Both the position numbers and the translations under genes were made by a program. Shown one piece after another: positions 9,813-18,194 of a DNA stretch of 64,000 bases; the first letter of the stretch is position 1; the number at the start of each line of letters is the position of its first letter. Under the pieces are notes generated by a model. The model was not told where the DNA came from and did no database searches. It saw only the letters and a program-made list of their open reading frames with translations. The DNA lies in the NCBI RefSeq assembly GCF_000019845.1, contig NC_010581.1, positions 1,865,501-1,929,500 of the forward strand. Reading direction: 5' to 3'. The DNA is from Beijerinckia indica subsp. indica ATCC 9039. Its GTDB lineage: Bacteria > Pseudomonadota > Alphaproteobacteria > Rhizobiales > Beijerinckiaceae.

Positions 9813-10502
9813 ATGAGGGTTTCCATGAGCCACACCGATGTGCGCCTTCTTGTCACGGGATTTGGCCGTTTTCCTGGCGCGCCGCGCAATCCAACGGCAA
9901 CCCTGATGCATCGGCTGACGCGCCATCATGCCCGCCTGGAACGGTTCGGCATTGATGTCACATGCGCCATTTTACCTGTGGTCTATGCGGACTTACCCGA
10001 ACAGCTCGATAGCCTGCTGAATCATTCTCATCCCGACGGTGTTTTGCATTTCGGCCTGGCGCCCCGGCGCACCGTCTTCAGCGTGGAAACGCGAGCCTTG
10101 AATCGCCGCTCTCCCTTGCGCTTCGATGCCGGCGGAGCACGGCCGGCGCGAGCCTTTATCGCCGCGGGCGGTGCCTTCAGCCTGCACAGCCGCTTTCCCG
10201 CTCAGGCGATCACGACCACTCTGGAACAGGCCCATATCCCCAGTGGTCTCTCTCGGGATGCCGGTGATTATCTGTGCAATATGGCGCTTTATTTGTCCTG
10301 CCGTTCTGGGGTCGCATCCACCGGATTCATCCATGTGCCAGCGCGTGTTCGACCCCGACCCGACACCATGCCACAGCCTTTGACTCTGGCCATGCTGGAG
10401 CGCGCTGCCTTGATCACAATTTTCGTGATGGCTCATGATCTGCGCGTCAAACGAAGACTCGATCGGACGAAGATTCAATCGTGCGATAAGGGCACGCCTT
10501 GA
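9813..10502 (+). CDS. Pyroglutamyl-peptidase I-like protein (peptidase C15)
   Basis: This 229-residue cysteine peptidase relative begins with the C15 pattern LLVTGFGRFPGAPRNPT. The catalytic triad seems intact: E92 in SVETRALN, C155 in AGDYLCN and H174 in GFIHVP. Pyroglutamyl peptidase I removes N-terminal pyroglutamate. Sequence between these motifs is divergent, so the specificity could differ from the classical Pcp enzyme. A second in-frame ATG at 9825, preceded by GAGGG, is an equally good start. Confidence 0.82.
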   Translation: MRVSMSHTDVRLLVTGFGRFPGAPRNPTATLMHRLTRHHARLERFGIDVTCAILPVVYADLPEQLDSLLNHSHPDGVLHFGLAPRRTVFSVETRALNRRSPLRFDAGGARPARAFIAAGGAFSLHSRFPAQAITTTLEQAHIPSGLSRDAGDYLCNMALYLSCRSGVASTGFIHVPARVRPRPDTMPQPLTLAMLERAALITIFVMAHDLRVKRRLDRTKIQSCDKGTP

Positions 10503-10521
10503 AGGCTCAATTTGAGCTTTC
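10500..10521. repeat. Inverted repeat shared by two convergent stop codons
   Basis: TGAAgGCTCAA and TTGAGCtTTCA face each other around one base. The arms contain the stop codons of both convergent genes, the C15 peptidase (ending 10502) and the SRPBCC gene (ending 10507). It may act as a compact bidirectional end structure, though neither side has a strong T-run. Confidence 0.5.
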
Positions 10522-10995
10522 AAGCAGAGTTTTCAGATGAGTCAGGCCCTGCATGTAAAAATCACCCAGCTTCTCTGCCGCCAGGGCCGGTGCAACACCC
10601 TCTCGGGTTTTGTATGCGGATGTCCAGATGACATTGGACTTACCATCGCCGCCGATGAGCACTTTCATAGTCGCCCGATAAGACTCGACCGGCATCGGCG
10701 TACTCAGGACCTCGTAACTATACGTGCGGCCGGGATTGCTGCTGTTGAGAAGCCGCTCGATCGAAATGGCACCGTCCTTGGTGGTCAGAGTGCGCACCGA
10801 TACATTATTTTCCGTATCGAGCACACAGGTCGCAAAGGCCGGATGCCACTCTTTGATCGAGCAGAAATCGCGTAATTTGTCCCAGAGGCGATCAGCCGGG
10901 ACGTTGATTTCGATGCGCCGGAGAACCTGGTCGGCCGAGGCCTTGCCACCGGGAAAAGCCAGCAGCACAGAAACGAACAGAGCGAGGGTGATCAT
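10507..10995 (-). CDS. Exported SRPBCC (MxaD-like) protein
   Basis: This 162-residue protein has a signal peptide (hydrophobic stretch at residues 2-16, small residues before ADQV) and then one SRPBCC/START helix-grip domain. The pattern VPADRLWDKLRDFCSIKEWHPA resembles MxaD of methanol oxidation clusters and the polyketide-cyclase-like family. MxaD has been linked to periplasmic methanol dehydrogenase function; here there are no mxa genes nearby, so the role is open. I chose ATG 10995 because GAGG precedes it and it starts the signal peptide; a TTG at 11031 is the longer option. Confidence 0.75.
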   Translation of the reverse strand: MITLALFVSVLLAFPGGKASADQVLRRIEINVPADRLWDKLRDFCSIKEWHPAFATCVLDTENNVSVRTLTTKDGAISIERLLNSSNPGRTYSYEVLSTPMPVESYRATMKVLIGGDGKSNVIWTSAYKTREGVAPALAAEKLGDFYMQGLTHLKTLLESSN

Positions 10996-11114
10996 TCCCC
11001 CTCTACTCTGTGGAAGATGCTGACGACACAAGAAGAACCTCGCTTTCAGAGTCTGCCTCCTATGGCTGGCGCCGATGTCTGGTTCTCAATCCTGTCATCA
11101 GATCGGGGCTGGTT

Positions 11115-12287
11115 TCAAGACGGAAGCCAGAGGCCAAGGCGAGAAACCGCCTCGACCATGTCCCGCTCTGGCCCGGCAAAAGACAGGCGAATGAAACTAT
11201 TGCCTCGATTGCGGTCGAAATCCAGGCCGGGCGTCACCGCCACGCCCGTCTCGTCCAGCATGCGGCGGGAGAATTCCAGGGAATCATTGGTGAAACGAGA
11301 CACATCCGCATAGATGTAAAAGGCCCCATCGACAGGATGGAAATCGGCAAGGCCGACCTGTGGCAAGGATCGCAGCAAAAAGCTTCTATTGGCGGCATAA
11401 CCTGCCTTGATGAGTTGCAACTCATCCTTGGCATCGAAAGCGGCCTCCGCCGCGACCTGGCTCAAATAAGGCACGGAAATTGCTAGATTCTGCTGCAACC
11501 GTTCGACCGGGCGCATCAGGGCTTCGGGCAGAATGAGCCAGCCGACGCGCCAGCCCGTCATGCAATAATATTTGGAGAAGGAATTGGCGACGATGACCCG
11601 GTCCGAGAATTTCAGCGCTGTCTCGGCCGGCTCGAGATAGGTCAAGCCATGATAGACTTCGTCCGAAATGAAGGTGATGCCGAGCCGGTCGCAAACCGCG
11701 CAGACCGCTTGCAGGTCCTCGGGGCTCATCATCGTGCCGGTCGGATTGGCTGGGCTCATCAGCAAAAGACCGTCGAGGGGACGCTCCGCATGGGCGGCCT
11801 CGATCATATCCGGCGTGACGACATGACGGGTCGAGGCATTGGTCTCGATCACGACGGTCTCGAGTCCGAGGGCGTCGAAAATATTGCGATAAGCGGGATA
11901 ACCCGGCGCTTGCACGCCGATCCGCGCGCCGGCATCGAAGGCGGCGAGAAAGGCCAGCATGAAGCCGCCGGAGGAACCAATCGTCACGGCGACGCGCTCG
12001 GGTGCGATGGTGACGCCATAGGTCTCTTGATAATGACGAGCGATGCGGGCGCGCAGGCTCGGGCGGCCGAGGGCTTCCGTATAGCCGACGCGACCGATGG
12101 CAAGGGCTTCCTGCACGGCCTGGCGCACCACGGTGGGCGTCGTAGCCCCCGGCTCGCCGACTTCCATATGGACGATATTCTCACCCTCCCGCTCGCGCTG
12201 GGTAGCCTGGTTAAGAATATCGAGGGCAAGAAACGGAGCCATGGCGGAGCGGGTGGAAGAAATACGCTCCCTCAAGCCTGTCATCAT
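11115..12287 (-). CDS. Class I/II pyridoxal-phosphate aminotransferase
   Basis: This fold-type I aminotransferase of 390 residues shows MEVGEPGATTP, the substrate-loop GYPAYRNIF, SPANPTGT, ISDEVYHGL and the PLP lysine in SFSKYYCMTGWRVGW (about residue 239). It is related to aspartate/alanine-type aminotransferases; the amino-acid specificity cannot be read from sequence. The ATG at 12287 has AAGG six bases upstream and is preferred to the ATG at 12314, which lacks a ribosome site. It is transcribed alone, divergent from the DsbA gene. Confidence 0.9.
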   Translation of the reverse strand: MMTGLRERISSTRSAMAPFLALDILNQATQREREGENIVHMEVGEPGATTPTVVRQAVQEALAIGRVGYTEALGRPSLRARIARHYQETYGVTIAPERVAVTIGSSGGFMLAFLAAFDAGARIGVQAPGYPAYRNIFDALGLETVVIETNASTRHVVTPDMIEAAHAERPLDGLLLMSPANPTGTMMSPEDLQAVCAVCDRLGITFISDEVYHGLTYLEPAETALKFSDRVIVANSFSKYYCMTGWRVGWLILPEALMRPVERLQQNLAISVPYLSQVAAEAAFDAKDELQLIKAGYAANRSFLLRSLPQVGLADFHPVDGAFYIYADVSRFTNDSLEFSRRMLDETGVAVTPGLDFDRNRGNSFIRLSFAGPERDMVEAVSRLGLWLPS

Positions 12288-12877
12288 TGCTGACCTTTCG
12301 TCATGTTCTGTCATGGGTCAATGGAAAGATGACCCCGGACCGCTCCTTGCGATCCTTGGTTCGTCGCGACCGGAAATTTTCCAACCCACCGCGAGCATAA
12401 ACCCAAGGCTCGCGGTTCGCGCCGTCCCATGGCTTTGCAATAAAATCAACTTCTAAAAACGACGCCGCTTTCAAGAGCAAGCCAATAGGGTAGTCTAAAG
12501 ACTTAGAATCGTGAGGTTCTAAATCTGGATCGGAACGCGTGTTCTCTTTTTGAGAAGGCGGCGATCAAACTCAAAAACGGTCTTTCCTTGAGTTTGCCCC
12601 GCCGATTGAAGAGATGGACTTTAAGATCAATTTCAAGCTGCGGCCACTTTATTCTCTCCCCAAATCAATCAATTGTGCTGGGAACAAATTCCTCGCCTGC
12701 CTGCCCTATCGCACCAAGCCGGATCCAAACCTTGCCGGATCGCTGAAAACAAGGCAGGAATGACCGCCTGAACGCAGTTACCTGCAATACGTTCTACCGG
12801 ATCGTCCAAACGATGCGGGGTCGGTTTTTCCGCTTTGTTTATCCATTATGCTGACGCAGGTTTCCAGGGAGAAAATG
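12288..12877. other. Divergent intergenic region with two inverted repeats
   Basis: This spacer between the aminotransferase and the DsbA-like gene contains no supportable gene. Two inverted repeats stand out: ACTTAGAA and TTCTAAAT separated by eight bases (12501-12524), and CAAACTCAA and TTGAGTTTG separated by 13 bases (12566-12596). The first could be an operator for either divergent gene. Its half-sites resemble iron-control boxes, but the spacing is wrong for the known motif. Confidence 0.45.
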
Positions 12878-13705
12878 ATGTTCGACATGGGCTCGACGAT
12901 CTTCACGAGACACTGGATCGGCTTGACGTTTGCTCTATCCACCTTGGTCGGGCTGATCATGAGCCCGTGTCATGGGCCCTCTTCTTTTGCCATCAGCTCC
13001 GCCGCCGCCGCCGAATTTTCTTCCGCGCAGAAAACCGAGATTCAGTCGATCATCAAGGATTATTTGATCGAAAACCCGGAAATTCTGCGGGACGCCTTGA
13101 ATGAACTCGAATTGCGGGACAGAGCCGCCGCGGCGAATGCGCGCGCCGCTGTTGTCGCGGACATGTCCGGGCCGCTCTATACGTCTCAGCAACAGTCCGT
13201 CGTCGGCAATCCGGACGGCAAGATCAGCCTGATCGAATTTTTTGATTATAATTGCGGCTATTGCAAACGCGCCCTCGGCGATATTGCCCAGCTCATCAAG
13301 GACAATCCTGATCTACGGGTCGTCTTGAAGGATCTGCCGATTCTCTCTCCCGGCTCGATCGAGGCGGCCCGCGTCGCCGGCGCCCTCCGTAACCAGTTCA
13401 AGGGTGAGAAATTCTGGGCCTTCCATCAAAAGCTGCTCAGTTCGCATGGTCCGGTTGCCAAGGCACAGGCCCTTGCCGTCGCCAAGGATCTTGGCGCCGA
13501 CATGGATAAGCTCGAAAAGGATATGGCGTCACCCGACATTGTCCAGGGCATTGCTGTAACGGACCGGGTCGCCAAGGAACTCGATATCAATGGCACCCCT
13601 TCCTTTGTTCTCGGCGAGGAAGTGGTTGTCGGTGCGGTCGGCCGCGATGAATTGCAATCGAAGATCACCAATATCCGTAAATGCGGCAAGACGACCTGCT
13701 CCTGA
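12878..13705 (+). CDS. DsbA-family periplasmic thiol-disulfide oxidoreductase
   Basis: This 275-residue exported protein has a signal peptide up to about the SAAAAEF region. A helical N-terminal segment (SAQKTEIQSIIKDYLIENP) typical of the ScsC/Com1-like group follows, then a thioredoxin-fold domain with the active site CGYC at about residues 126-129 and the cis-proline in NGTPSF. Two more cysteines lie at the extreme C terminus (KCGKTTC). The role is disulfide formation or isomerisation in the periplasm. ATG 12878 has GGGAG six bases upstream; 12848 is a longer alternative without a ribosome site. Confidence 0.88.
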   Translation: MFDMGSTIFTRHWIGLTFALSTLVGLIMSPCHGPSSFAISSAAAAEFSSAQKTEIQSIIKDYLIENPEILRDALNELELRDRAAAANARAAVVADMSGPLYTSQQQSVVGNPDGKISLIEFFDYNCGYCKRALGDIAQLIKDNPDLRVVLKDLPILSPGSIEAARVAGALRNQFKGEKFWAFHQKLLSSHGPVAKAQALAVAKDLGADMDKLEKDMASPDIVQGIAVTDRVAKELDINGTPSFVLGEEVVVGAVGRDELQSKITNIRKCGKTTCS

Positions 13706-13867
13706 GGCAGCGCATATCACCAGAACCGCCTGCCCGCTCCTGTCTGGACCGACTTATGCTTCAAGCCGATCGCAAGTGACGCAAGCTGTAACGGGCCAAG
13801 GGCAGGCTCTCCCCATATGGCCTGCCCGGAATGAAACTTTTGAAATGAATCAGTCCCAAGCAAACCT

Positions 13868-13948
13868 GTCCAAGTTTGCTTGGACCTGAAATTAAAAGCA
13901 GCATTGATTTTGCTTTAAAAAGCAAAATCAATCGTGGCCATGGCCACG
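13868..13948. repeat. Three consecutive palindromes in the leader of the 13982 gene
   Basis: Three hairpins are packed into 81 bases: GTCCAAG/CTTGGAC with a TTTG loop (13868-13885), ATTGATTTTGCTTT/AAAGCAAAATCAAT with almost no loop (13903-13932), and the 16-base perfect palindrome CGTGGCCATGGCCACG (13933-13948). They lie between the DsbA stop and the next gene. The middle one could cruciform or act as an RNA hairpin. None has a T-run immediately after it, so simple termination is not obvious. Confidence 0.75.
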
Positions 13949-13981
13949 CAAGGCCGGTTAGGCGGCGGTGAGGGTCGATCG

Positions 13982-14719
13982 ATGAATGAAGTGATCAAAC
14001 GCAAGGAACCCATGAACAAGGCGATCGTGGATGTGAATCCCGATCAGTTCGTGAAAAGCCTGCCGGGCTGGCTCGAGGTGACCCATTTCGTCATGGCGCA
14101 ACGCGCGGGGACGGCCAAGCCGTTAAATGAAGATGGCAGCCTGCCCGCGCTCACTAAATCGGATCTCAATACGAGCGGCACCCAGAAGATCGCCAATGAT
14201 TCGGTCTTTTCCTTTGCGATTTCCGCTGCACTGAAAGGTGATAAAGCGGCCTTCGACAAGGTTGAAAAGGAATTGGTCGCACTCTACGGCGAAAATTTTC
14301 CGGGTTCCTTCGCCTTCTGGCATTTCAAGCAGGAGCCGGACGCCAAGCCCGAAACGCTTGACGATTATGTCGGCATGATCGGCAAGACCATGCTGGAACA
14401 GGGGCATTTCGAGCCTAAGGATACGTGGAACGCCGGCGTTCGTTTTCTCGAGAAGATTCGCGGGTCGAATTTCGTTGTCGAGCTGACCGGACCGCTGGCC
14501 CAATGGCACCGCGATATCTGGGAAAAAATCATCACCCAATTGAAATCGCAGCTCGTCGATCCGGACAATAATGTGCCGCCGATCAAGAAGGAGCTGGAGG
14601 AAACCCGTAACGATCAATCCTTCATCGCGGCTTTGCTGCTGTCCGCCGTTGCCGCCGTCGATCAGGAACTGACCGAGGATTATCAAGGCCTGCTCAAATC
14701 GGTGTCGCGCCGCATCTGA
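13982..14719 (+). CDS. Unrecognised soluble protein
   Basis: This 245-residue protein matches no family I recognise. It has no signal peptide or membrane helix and appears mainly helical. Two halves can be seen: residues about 10-130 including SLPGWLEVTHFVMAQRAG, and 130-245 ending in an acidic-then-basic helix (LTEDYQGLLKSVSRRI). The third-position pattern is strongly coding. GGTGAGGG lies upstream of the ATG at 13982; ATG 14012 is an alternative. It has a clear terminator downstream and an unusual hairpin-rich leader, so it is probably a single-gene, possibly regulated, transcript. Confidence 0.75.
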   Translation: MNEVIKRKEPMNKAIVDVNPDQFVKSLPGWLEVTHFVMAQRAGTAKPLNEDGSLPALTKSDLNTSGTQKIANDSVFSFAISAALKGDKAAFDKVEKELVALYGENFPGSFAFWHFKQEPDAKPETLDDYVGMIGKTMLEQGHFEPKDTWNAGVRFLEKIRGSNFVVELTGPLAQWHRDIWEKIITQLKSQLVDPDNNVPPIKKELEETRNDQSFIAALLLSAVAAVDQELTEDYQGLLKSVSRRI

Positions 14720-14764
14720 TCCAGCCTGTTCTGATCGCCTCAGAAAGCGGATTGTTGGGAATTC

Positions 14765-14808
14765 ATCGGCCTGGGAGCGGCAATCGCTCCCAGGCCGATC
14801 TTATTTTA
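14765..14808 (+). terminator. Rho-independent terminator after the 13982 gene
   Basis: A perfect 15-bp stem (ATCGGCCTGGGAGCG with its complement), a five-base loop and a following TTATTTTA tract. A second perfect hairpin, GCGGACACA/TGTGTCCGC, lies at 14847-14869 without a T-run. Confidence 0.9.
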
Positions 14809-14957
14809 GAGATCTCGCATCGGTCGATGCTCCAACACTTTTGAGTGCGGACACATAGTTTGTGTCCGCGTCTGACAATCAAAAGCAATCTGATGACGAG
14901 GCTGGATGAGTGTCGTCGGAGGAGACGCCTGATTTTCCCGCCAGCCTTGAAATCATT

Positions 14958-16448
14958 TCATTTCTCGGACTCTTGCGCGGCACGCTGGATCACACTGTGT
15001 TTGCGTCCATAGAAGAAGTAAATGACGAGCCCGATGAACAGCCAAACGACGAGCCGGACCCAGGTATCATTAGGCAGGCCAAACATCAAAAATAGGGCTG
15101 AAAACACACCAAGAGGCGCGACGATATAAACCGCCGGAGTCTTGAAAGGCCGGTGAATTTCCGGATGCGTGATCCGCAGGATCAGGACACCACCGCAAAC
15201 GACAGCAAAGGCGAAAAGCGTCCCGATGCTGACCAATTCACCGACGAGCCCGATCGGTAGCAGAGCCGAAATCACGGCGATGCCGATGCCAGTGATGATG
15301 GTGGTGATATAGGGGGTATGAAAACGCGGATGCACTTTCGCCGCGAAAGGTGGCAAAAGACCGTCCTTCGCCATTGCATAGAAGATGCGCGGCTGGCCGA
15401 AGAGAAAAACGAGAATGACGGAACTCAAACCGAGGACCGCGCCAAGCTTGATCAAGGCCGAGAACCAGCCGAGGCCGATCGTATCCACGCCAAGCGCGAT
15501 CGGATCTGGAACGTTCAATTGATCATAGGGCACGATGCCGGTGATGACGAAGCTGACGAGAACATAAAGCAGGGTACAAAAGAGCAGCGAGCCGAGAATT
15601 CCGATCGGCAATGTCCTTTGTGGATCATGGGCCTCCTGCGCCGCGGTCGAAACAGCATCGAAGCCGATATAGGCGAAAAACACCACGGCCGCGCCACGAA
15701 CGACCCCGCTCCAGCCGAATTGGCCGACGCCTGTTGTCGGTGGAATATAGAGGCCCTCGGGATTGCCGGGCGTCACCCAATTCGCCAGAGATACCGAACC
15801 GAGTCCGACCGCGATGAACAAAATGACGATGGAGAGCTTGATCAGCACGATGACATTATTGACCCGCGCCGATTCCCGGACACCCAAAACGAGCAAGACC
15901 GTCATGAACAGGATGATGAAAAGGGCCGGCAGATTGACCAGAGCGCCTGTATGGGTCCAGTCACCTGTCGCTGGATCATAGGTAAAAGGCGCGCTCGTCA
16001 AATTTTCCGGAATTTTCAGACCGAAACCAGCGAGCAGGCTCGTGGCATAGCCGGACCAGCCAATTGCCACCGTTGCCGAGGCGACGGAATATTCGAGCAC
16101 GAGATCCCAGCCGATGATCCAGGCGATCAATTCTCCCATCGTCGCATAGGCATAAGTATAGGCGCTGCCGGCAATGGGAACAGTTGAGGCCATTTCCGCG
16201 TAACAGAGGCCAGCGAAGAGACAGACGAGCCCCGCGAGCACAAAGGACAGACTGATCGCTGGTCCGGCATAGGATGCCGCCGCATGGCCGGTCAAAACGA
16301 AAATACCCGCACCGATAATGCCGCCAATGCCAAACGACACAAGGCTGAAGAGCGACATGGAGCGGTGCAAACCCTCGGTCCCAGTCAGTTCATCCTGCGC
16401 CTCGGCCTTTAGCACGGCCATGGATTTGCGCACCCATATATTGCTCAT
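14958..16448 (-). CDS. APC-family cationic-type amino acid permease
   Basis: This 496-residue inner-membrane transporter has about 12-13 hydrophobic helices. The helix-1 motif [15 protein letters not shown] and the segment [25 protein letters not shown] are typical of the CAT/YfnA branch of the APC superfamily, which takes up amino acids by proton symport. Substrate is not predictable. GGAG stands eight bases upstream of ATG 16448; a GTG at 16457 is a weaker choice. It is a single gene convergent with the 13982 gene. Confidence 0.9.
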   Translation of the reverse strand: MSNIWVRKSMAVLKAEAQDELTGTEGLHRSMSLFSLVSFGIGGIIGAGIFVLTGHAAASYAGPAISLSFVLAGLVCLFAGLCYAEMASTVPIAGSAYTYAYATMGELIAWIIGWDLVLEYSVASATVAIGWSGYATSLLAGFGLKIPENLTSAPFTYDPATGDWTHTGALVNLPALFIILFMTVLLVLGVRESARVNNVIVLIKLSIVILFIAVGLGSVSLANWVTPGNPEGLYIPPTTGVGQFGWSGVVRGAAVVFFAYIGFDAVSTAAQEAHDPQRTLPIGILGSLLFCTLLYVLVSFVITGIVPYDQLNVPDPIALGVDTIGLGWFSALIKLGAVLGLSSVILVFLFGQPRIFYAMAKDGLLPPFAAKVHPRFHTPYITTIITGIGIAVISALLPIGLVGELVSIGTLFAFAVVCGGVLILRITHPEIHRPFKTPAVYIVAPLGVFSALFLMFGLPNDTWVRLVVWLFIGLVIYFFYGRKHSVIQRAAQESEK

Positions 16449-16645
16449 GCATGCCACTCCAACGTGTCAGCCAGCCGAAGCCTGACTATCCTCCCTTTTT
16501 CCCGCTCGGGAAAATGTTTCCCTCCTTTGTCGCAGCGTCCGCTCAAGATCGCAAGCCCGTGCGAAAGACCCTGGATCGATCCGCAATTGTCACCCTGAAT
16601 TTAAAATGTAATCAAACTCGGCGAGCTTCTTCCCGGGAAAAGCCC

Positions 16646-16743
16646 CGGTATCCACCCTCATTGAAGCGCGACTTGTCGCGGCGCAATGAGGACAAGTGGA
16701 TACCGTTTAAAAAGTGACGGATCGAGAATCTGTGATTCTCGAT
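16646..16743. repeat. Long nested hairpin plus second palindrome before the amine oxidase gene
   Basis: The outer arms CGGTATCCAC/GTGGATACCG (16646-16655, 16696-16705), middle arms CCTCATTG/CAATGAGG (16656-16663, 16684-16691) and inner arms CGCGAC/GTCGCG (16667-16680) nest into one 60-base hairpin. Sixteen bases later a second perfect palindrome, ATCGAGAATC/GATTCTCGAT, spans 16721-16743. It could be an attenuator-type leader, a transcription stop, or a miniature mobile element. Confidence 0.8.
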
Positions 16744-16767
16744 GCTAGAGCAGAAACGGGAGACGTC

Positions 16768-18036
16768 ATGCCGCTTCATGAGAGTCAAAGCTTCGATGTC
16801 ATCATTATTGGAGCGGGTGCGGCCGGGCTTGGCGCGGCCTTGCAACTTGCCTTGACCCCTATTCGCTTTTGCCTTCTCGAGGCCCGCGATCGCATCGGTG
16901 GACGCGCCCATACCTTGACCCAGGGCCTATACCCTCTTGATCTCGGTTGTGGCTGGCTGCATTCCGCAGATCACAATCCCCTTGTTTCGATTCTCGAACA
17001 GCGCGGTTTCACGCTCGATCGAACCTTGCCAGCTTGGGGCACGCAGACCTTCGATCTCGGCTTCAGTGCGGCGGATCAGCAAGAATTTCAGGCGGCGGCG
17101 GATCGCCTCCAGGCGCGCTTTGACTCATTCGACCCGGACGCGTCCGACGTAGCGAGTTCCACCTTGCTTGAGGCCGGCAGCCGCTGGAATCCGCTGCTCG
17201 ACGCGATCAGCACCTATATGAGCGGAGCAGAACTGGATCGTGTCTCCGCACGCGATAACCGCAATTACCATGACACTCATCTCAATTGGCGTATCCGTGA
17301 GGGTTATGGTCAAGCCATCGGAAGTTTGGGACAGGGGTTGCCAATCAGGCTCGATTGCCCAGTGACAGCGATCGACCATTCCGGTCCTCTTGTGCGCGTC
17401 GAAACCGCACATGGATCACTCACTACGGCGAAGGTCATTATCACTTTGCCAACCTCCCTTTTGGCGAAAGAGTCCATTCGCTTTACGCCTGCCCTTCCCG
17501 ATAAGCGGGAGGCTGCCGCTGGCCTGCCGCTTGGCTTGGCCGACAAAGTGCTGCTCGGCCTCGACGACGCCAATGATTGGCCCGCCGATGGGCATTTTTT
17601 CGGATCGATCACGCAAACCATGACCGGAAGTTATCATTTACGGCCGTTTGGCCGGCCCCTGATCGAAGGCTATTTCGGCGGGCAACTTGCTGGCGATCTT
17701 GAAGCCGCTGGGCCTGGCGCCTTTTTCGATTTTGCCGTGGCGGAATTGAGCATGCTTCTTGGCAGCGACATGCGCCATCGATTACATTTCGTGGTCGAAA
17801 CCCGATGGGGGCAGGATCCATTCGCGCATGGGGCCTATTCTTACGCCTTGCCTGGCCATGCCGGGGCAAGAGCGCGTTTGGCGGCTCTCGTGGATCAACG
17901 GCTCTTCTTCGCCGGCGAGGCATGCTCGCCGCATGCCTTCTCGACCGCGCATGGTGCCTTTATGACTGGCGAGGAAGCCGCTTTGCAGGCGCTTGCCGCG
18001 CTGGGGACCTCTGTTTTCGCAAAGGCAAGGGAATAG
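16768..18036 (+). CDS. FAD-dependent amine oxidase family protein
   Basis: This 422-residue flavoprotein has the dinucleotide-binding fingerprint VIIIGAGAAGLGAALQL near residues 11-27, then EARDRIGGRAHT, and a C-terminal FAD contact FFAGEACSPHAFSTAHGAF. This is the flavin amine oxidase/LSD1-like superfamily, which oxidises polyamines or amino acids. The substrate is unknown. I chose ATG 16768 because GGGAG lies about five bases upstream; a GTG at 16714 would run through the palindrome and has no ribosome site. Confidence 0.88.
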   Translation: MPLHESQSFDVIIIGAGAAGLGAALQLALTPIRFCLLEARDRIGGRAHTLTQGLYPLDLGCGWLHSADHNPLVSILEQRGFTLDRTLPAWGTQTFDLGFSAADQQEFQAAADRLQARFDSFDPDASDVASSTLLEAGSRWNPLLDAISTYMSGAELDRVSARDNRNYHDTHLNWRIREGYGQAIGSLGQGLPIRLDCPVTAIDHSGPLVRVETAHGSLTTAKVIITLPTSLLAKESIRFTPALPDKREAAAGLPLGLADKVLLGLDDANDWPADGHFFGSITQTMTGSYHLRPFGRPLIEGYFGGQLAGDLEAAGPGAFFDFAVAELSMLLGSDMRHRLHFVVETRWGQDPFAHGAYSYALPGHAGARARLAALVDQRLFFAGEACSPHAFSTAHGAFMTGEEAALQALAALGTSVFAKARE

Positions 18037-18194
18037 GACGCCAGCGGCAATTTGGTCTTCCCTTGGTTTCATTATTGCTTCCAGGGTCAAAGTGCCTGTC
18101 CTTGTGGCGGCGGGCGTCCATTTGAGCGAAGGAAGTGAATAGCAGCTCCATGCTGTTCCCGGGCCGCCCGGCCCGCTTCAGAAAGCTTGCCGTC

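Noticed and set aside
12501..12524. Iron-control (Irr) box
   Set aside because: Half-sites look similar (TTAGAA, TTCTAA), but the eight-base spacer does not fit the known three-base spacing.
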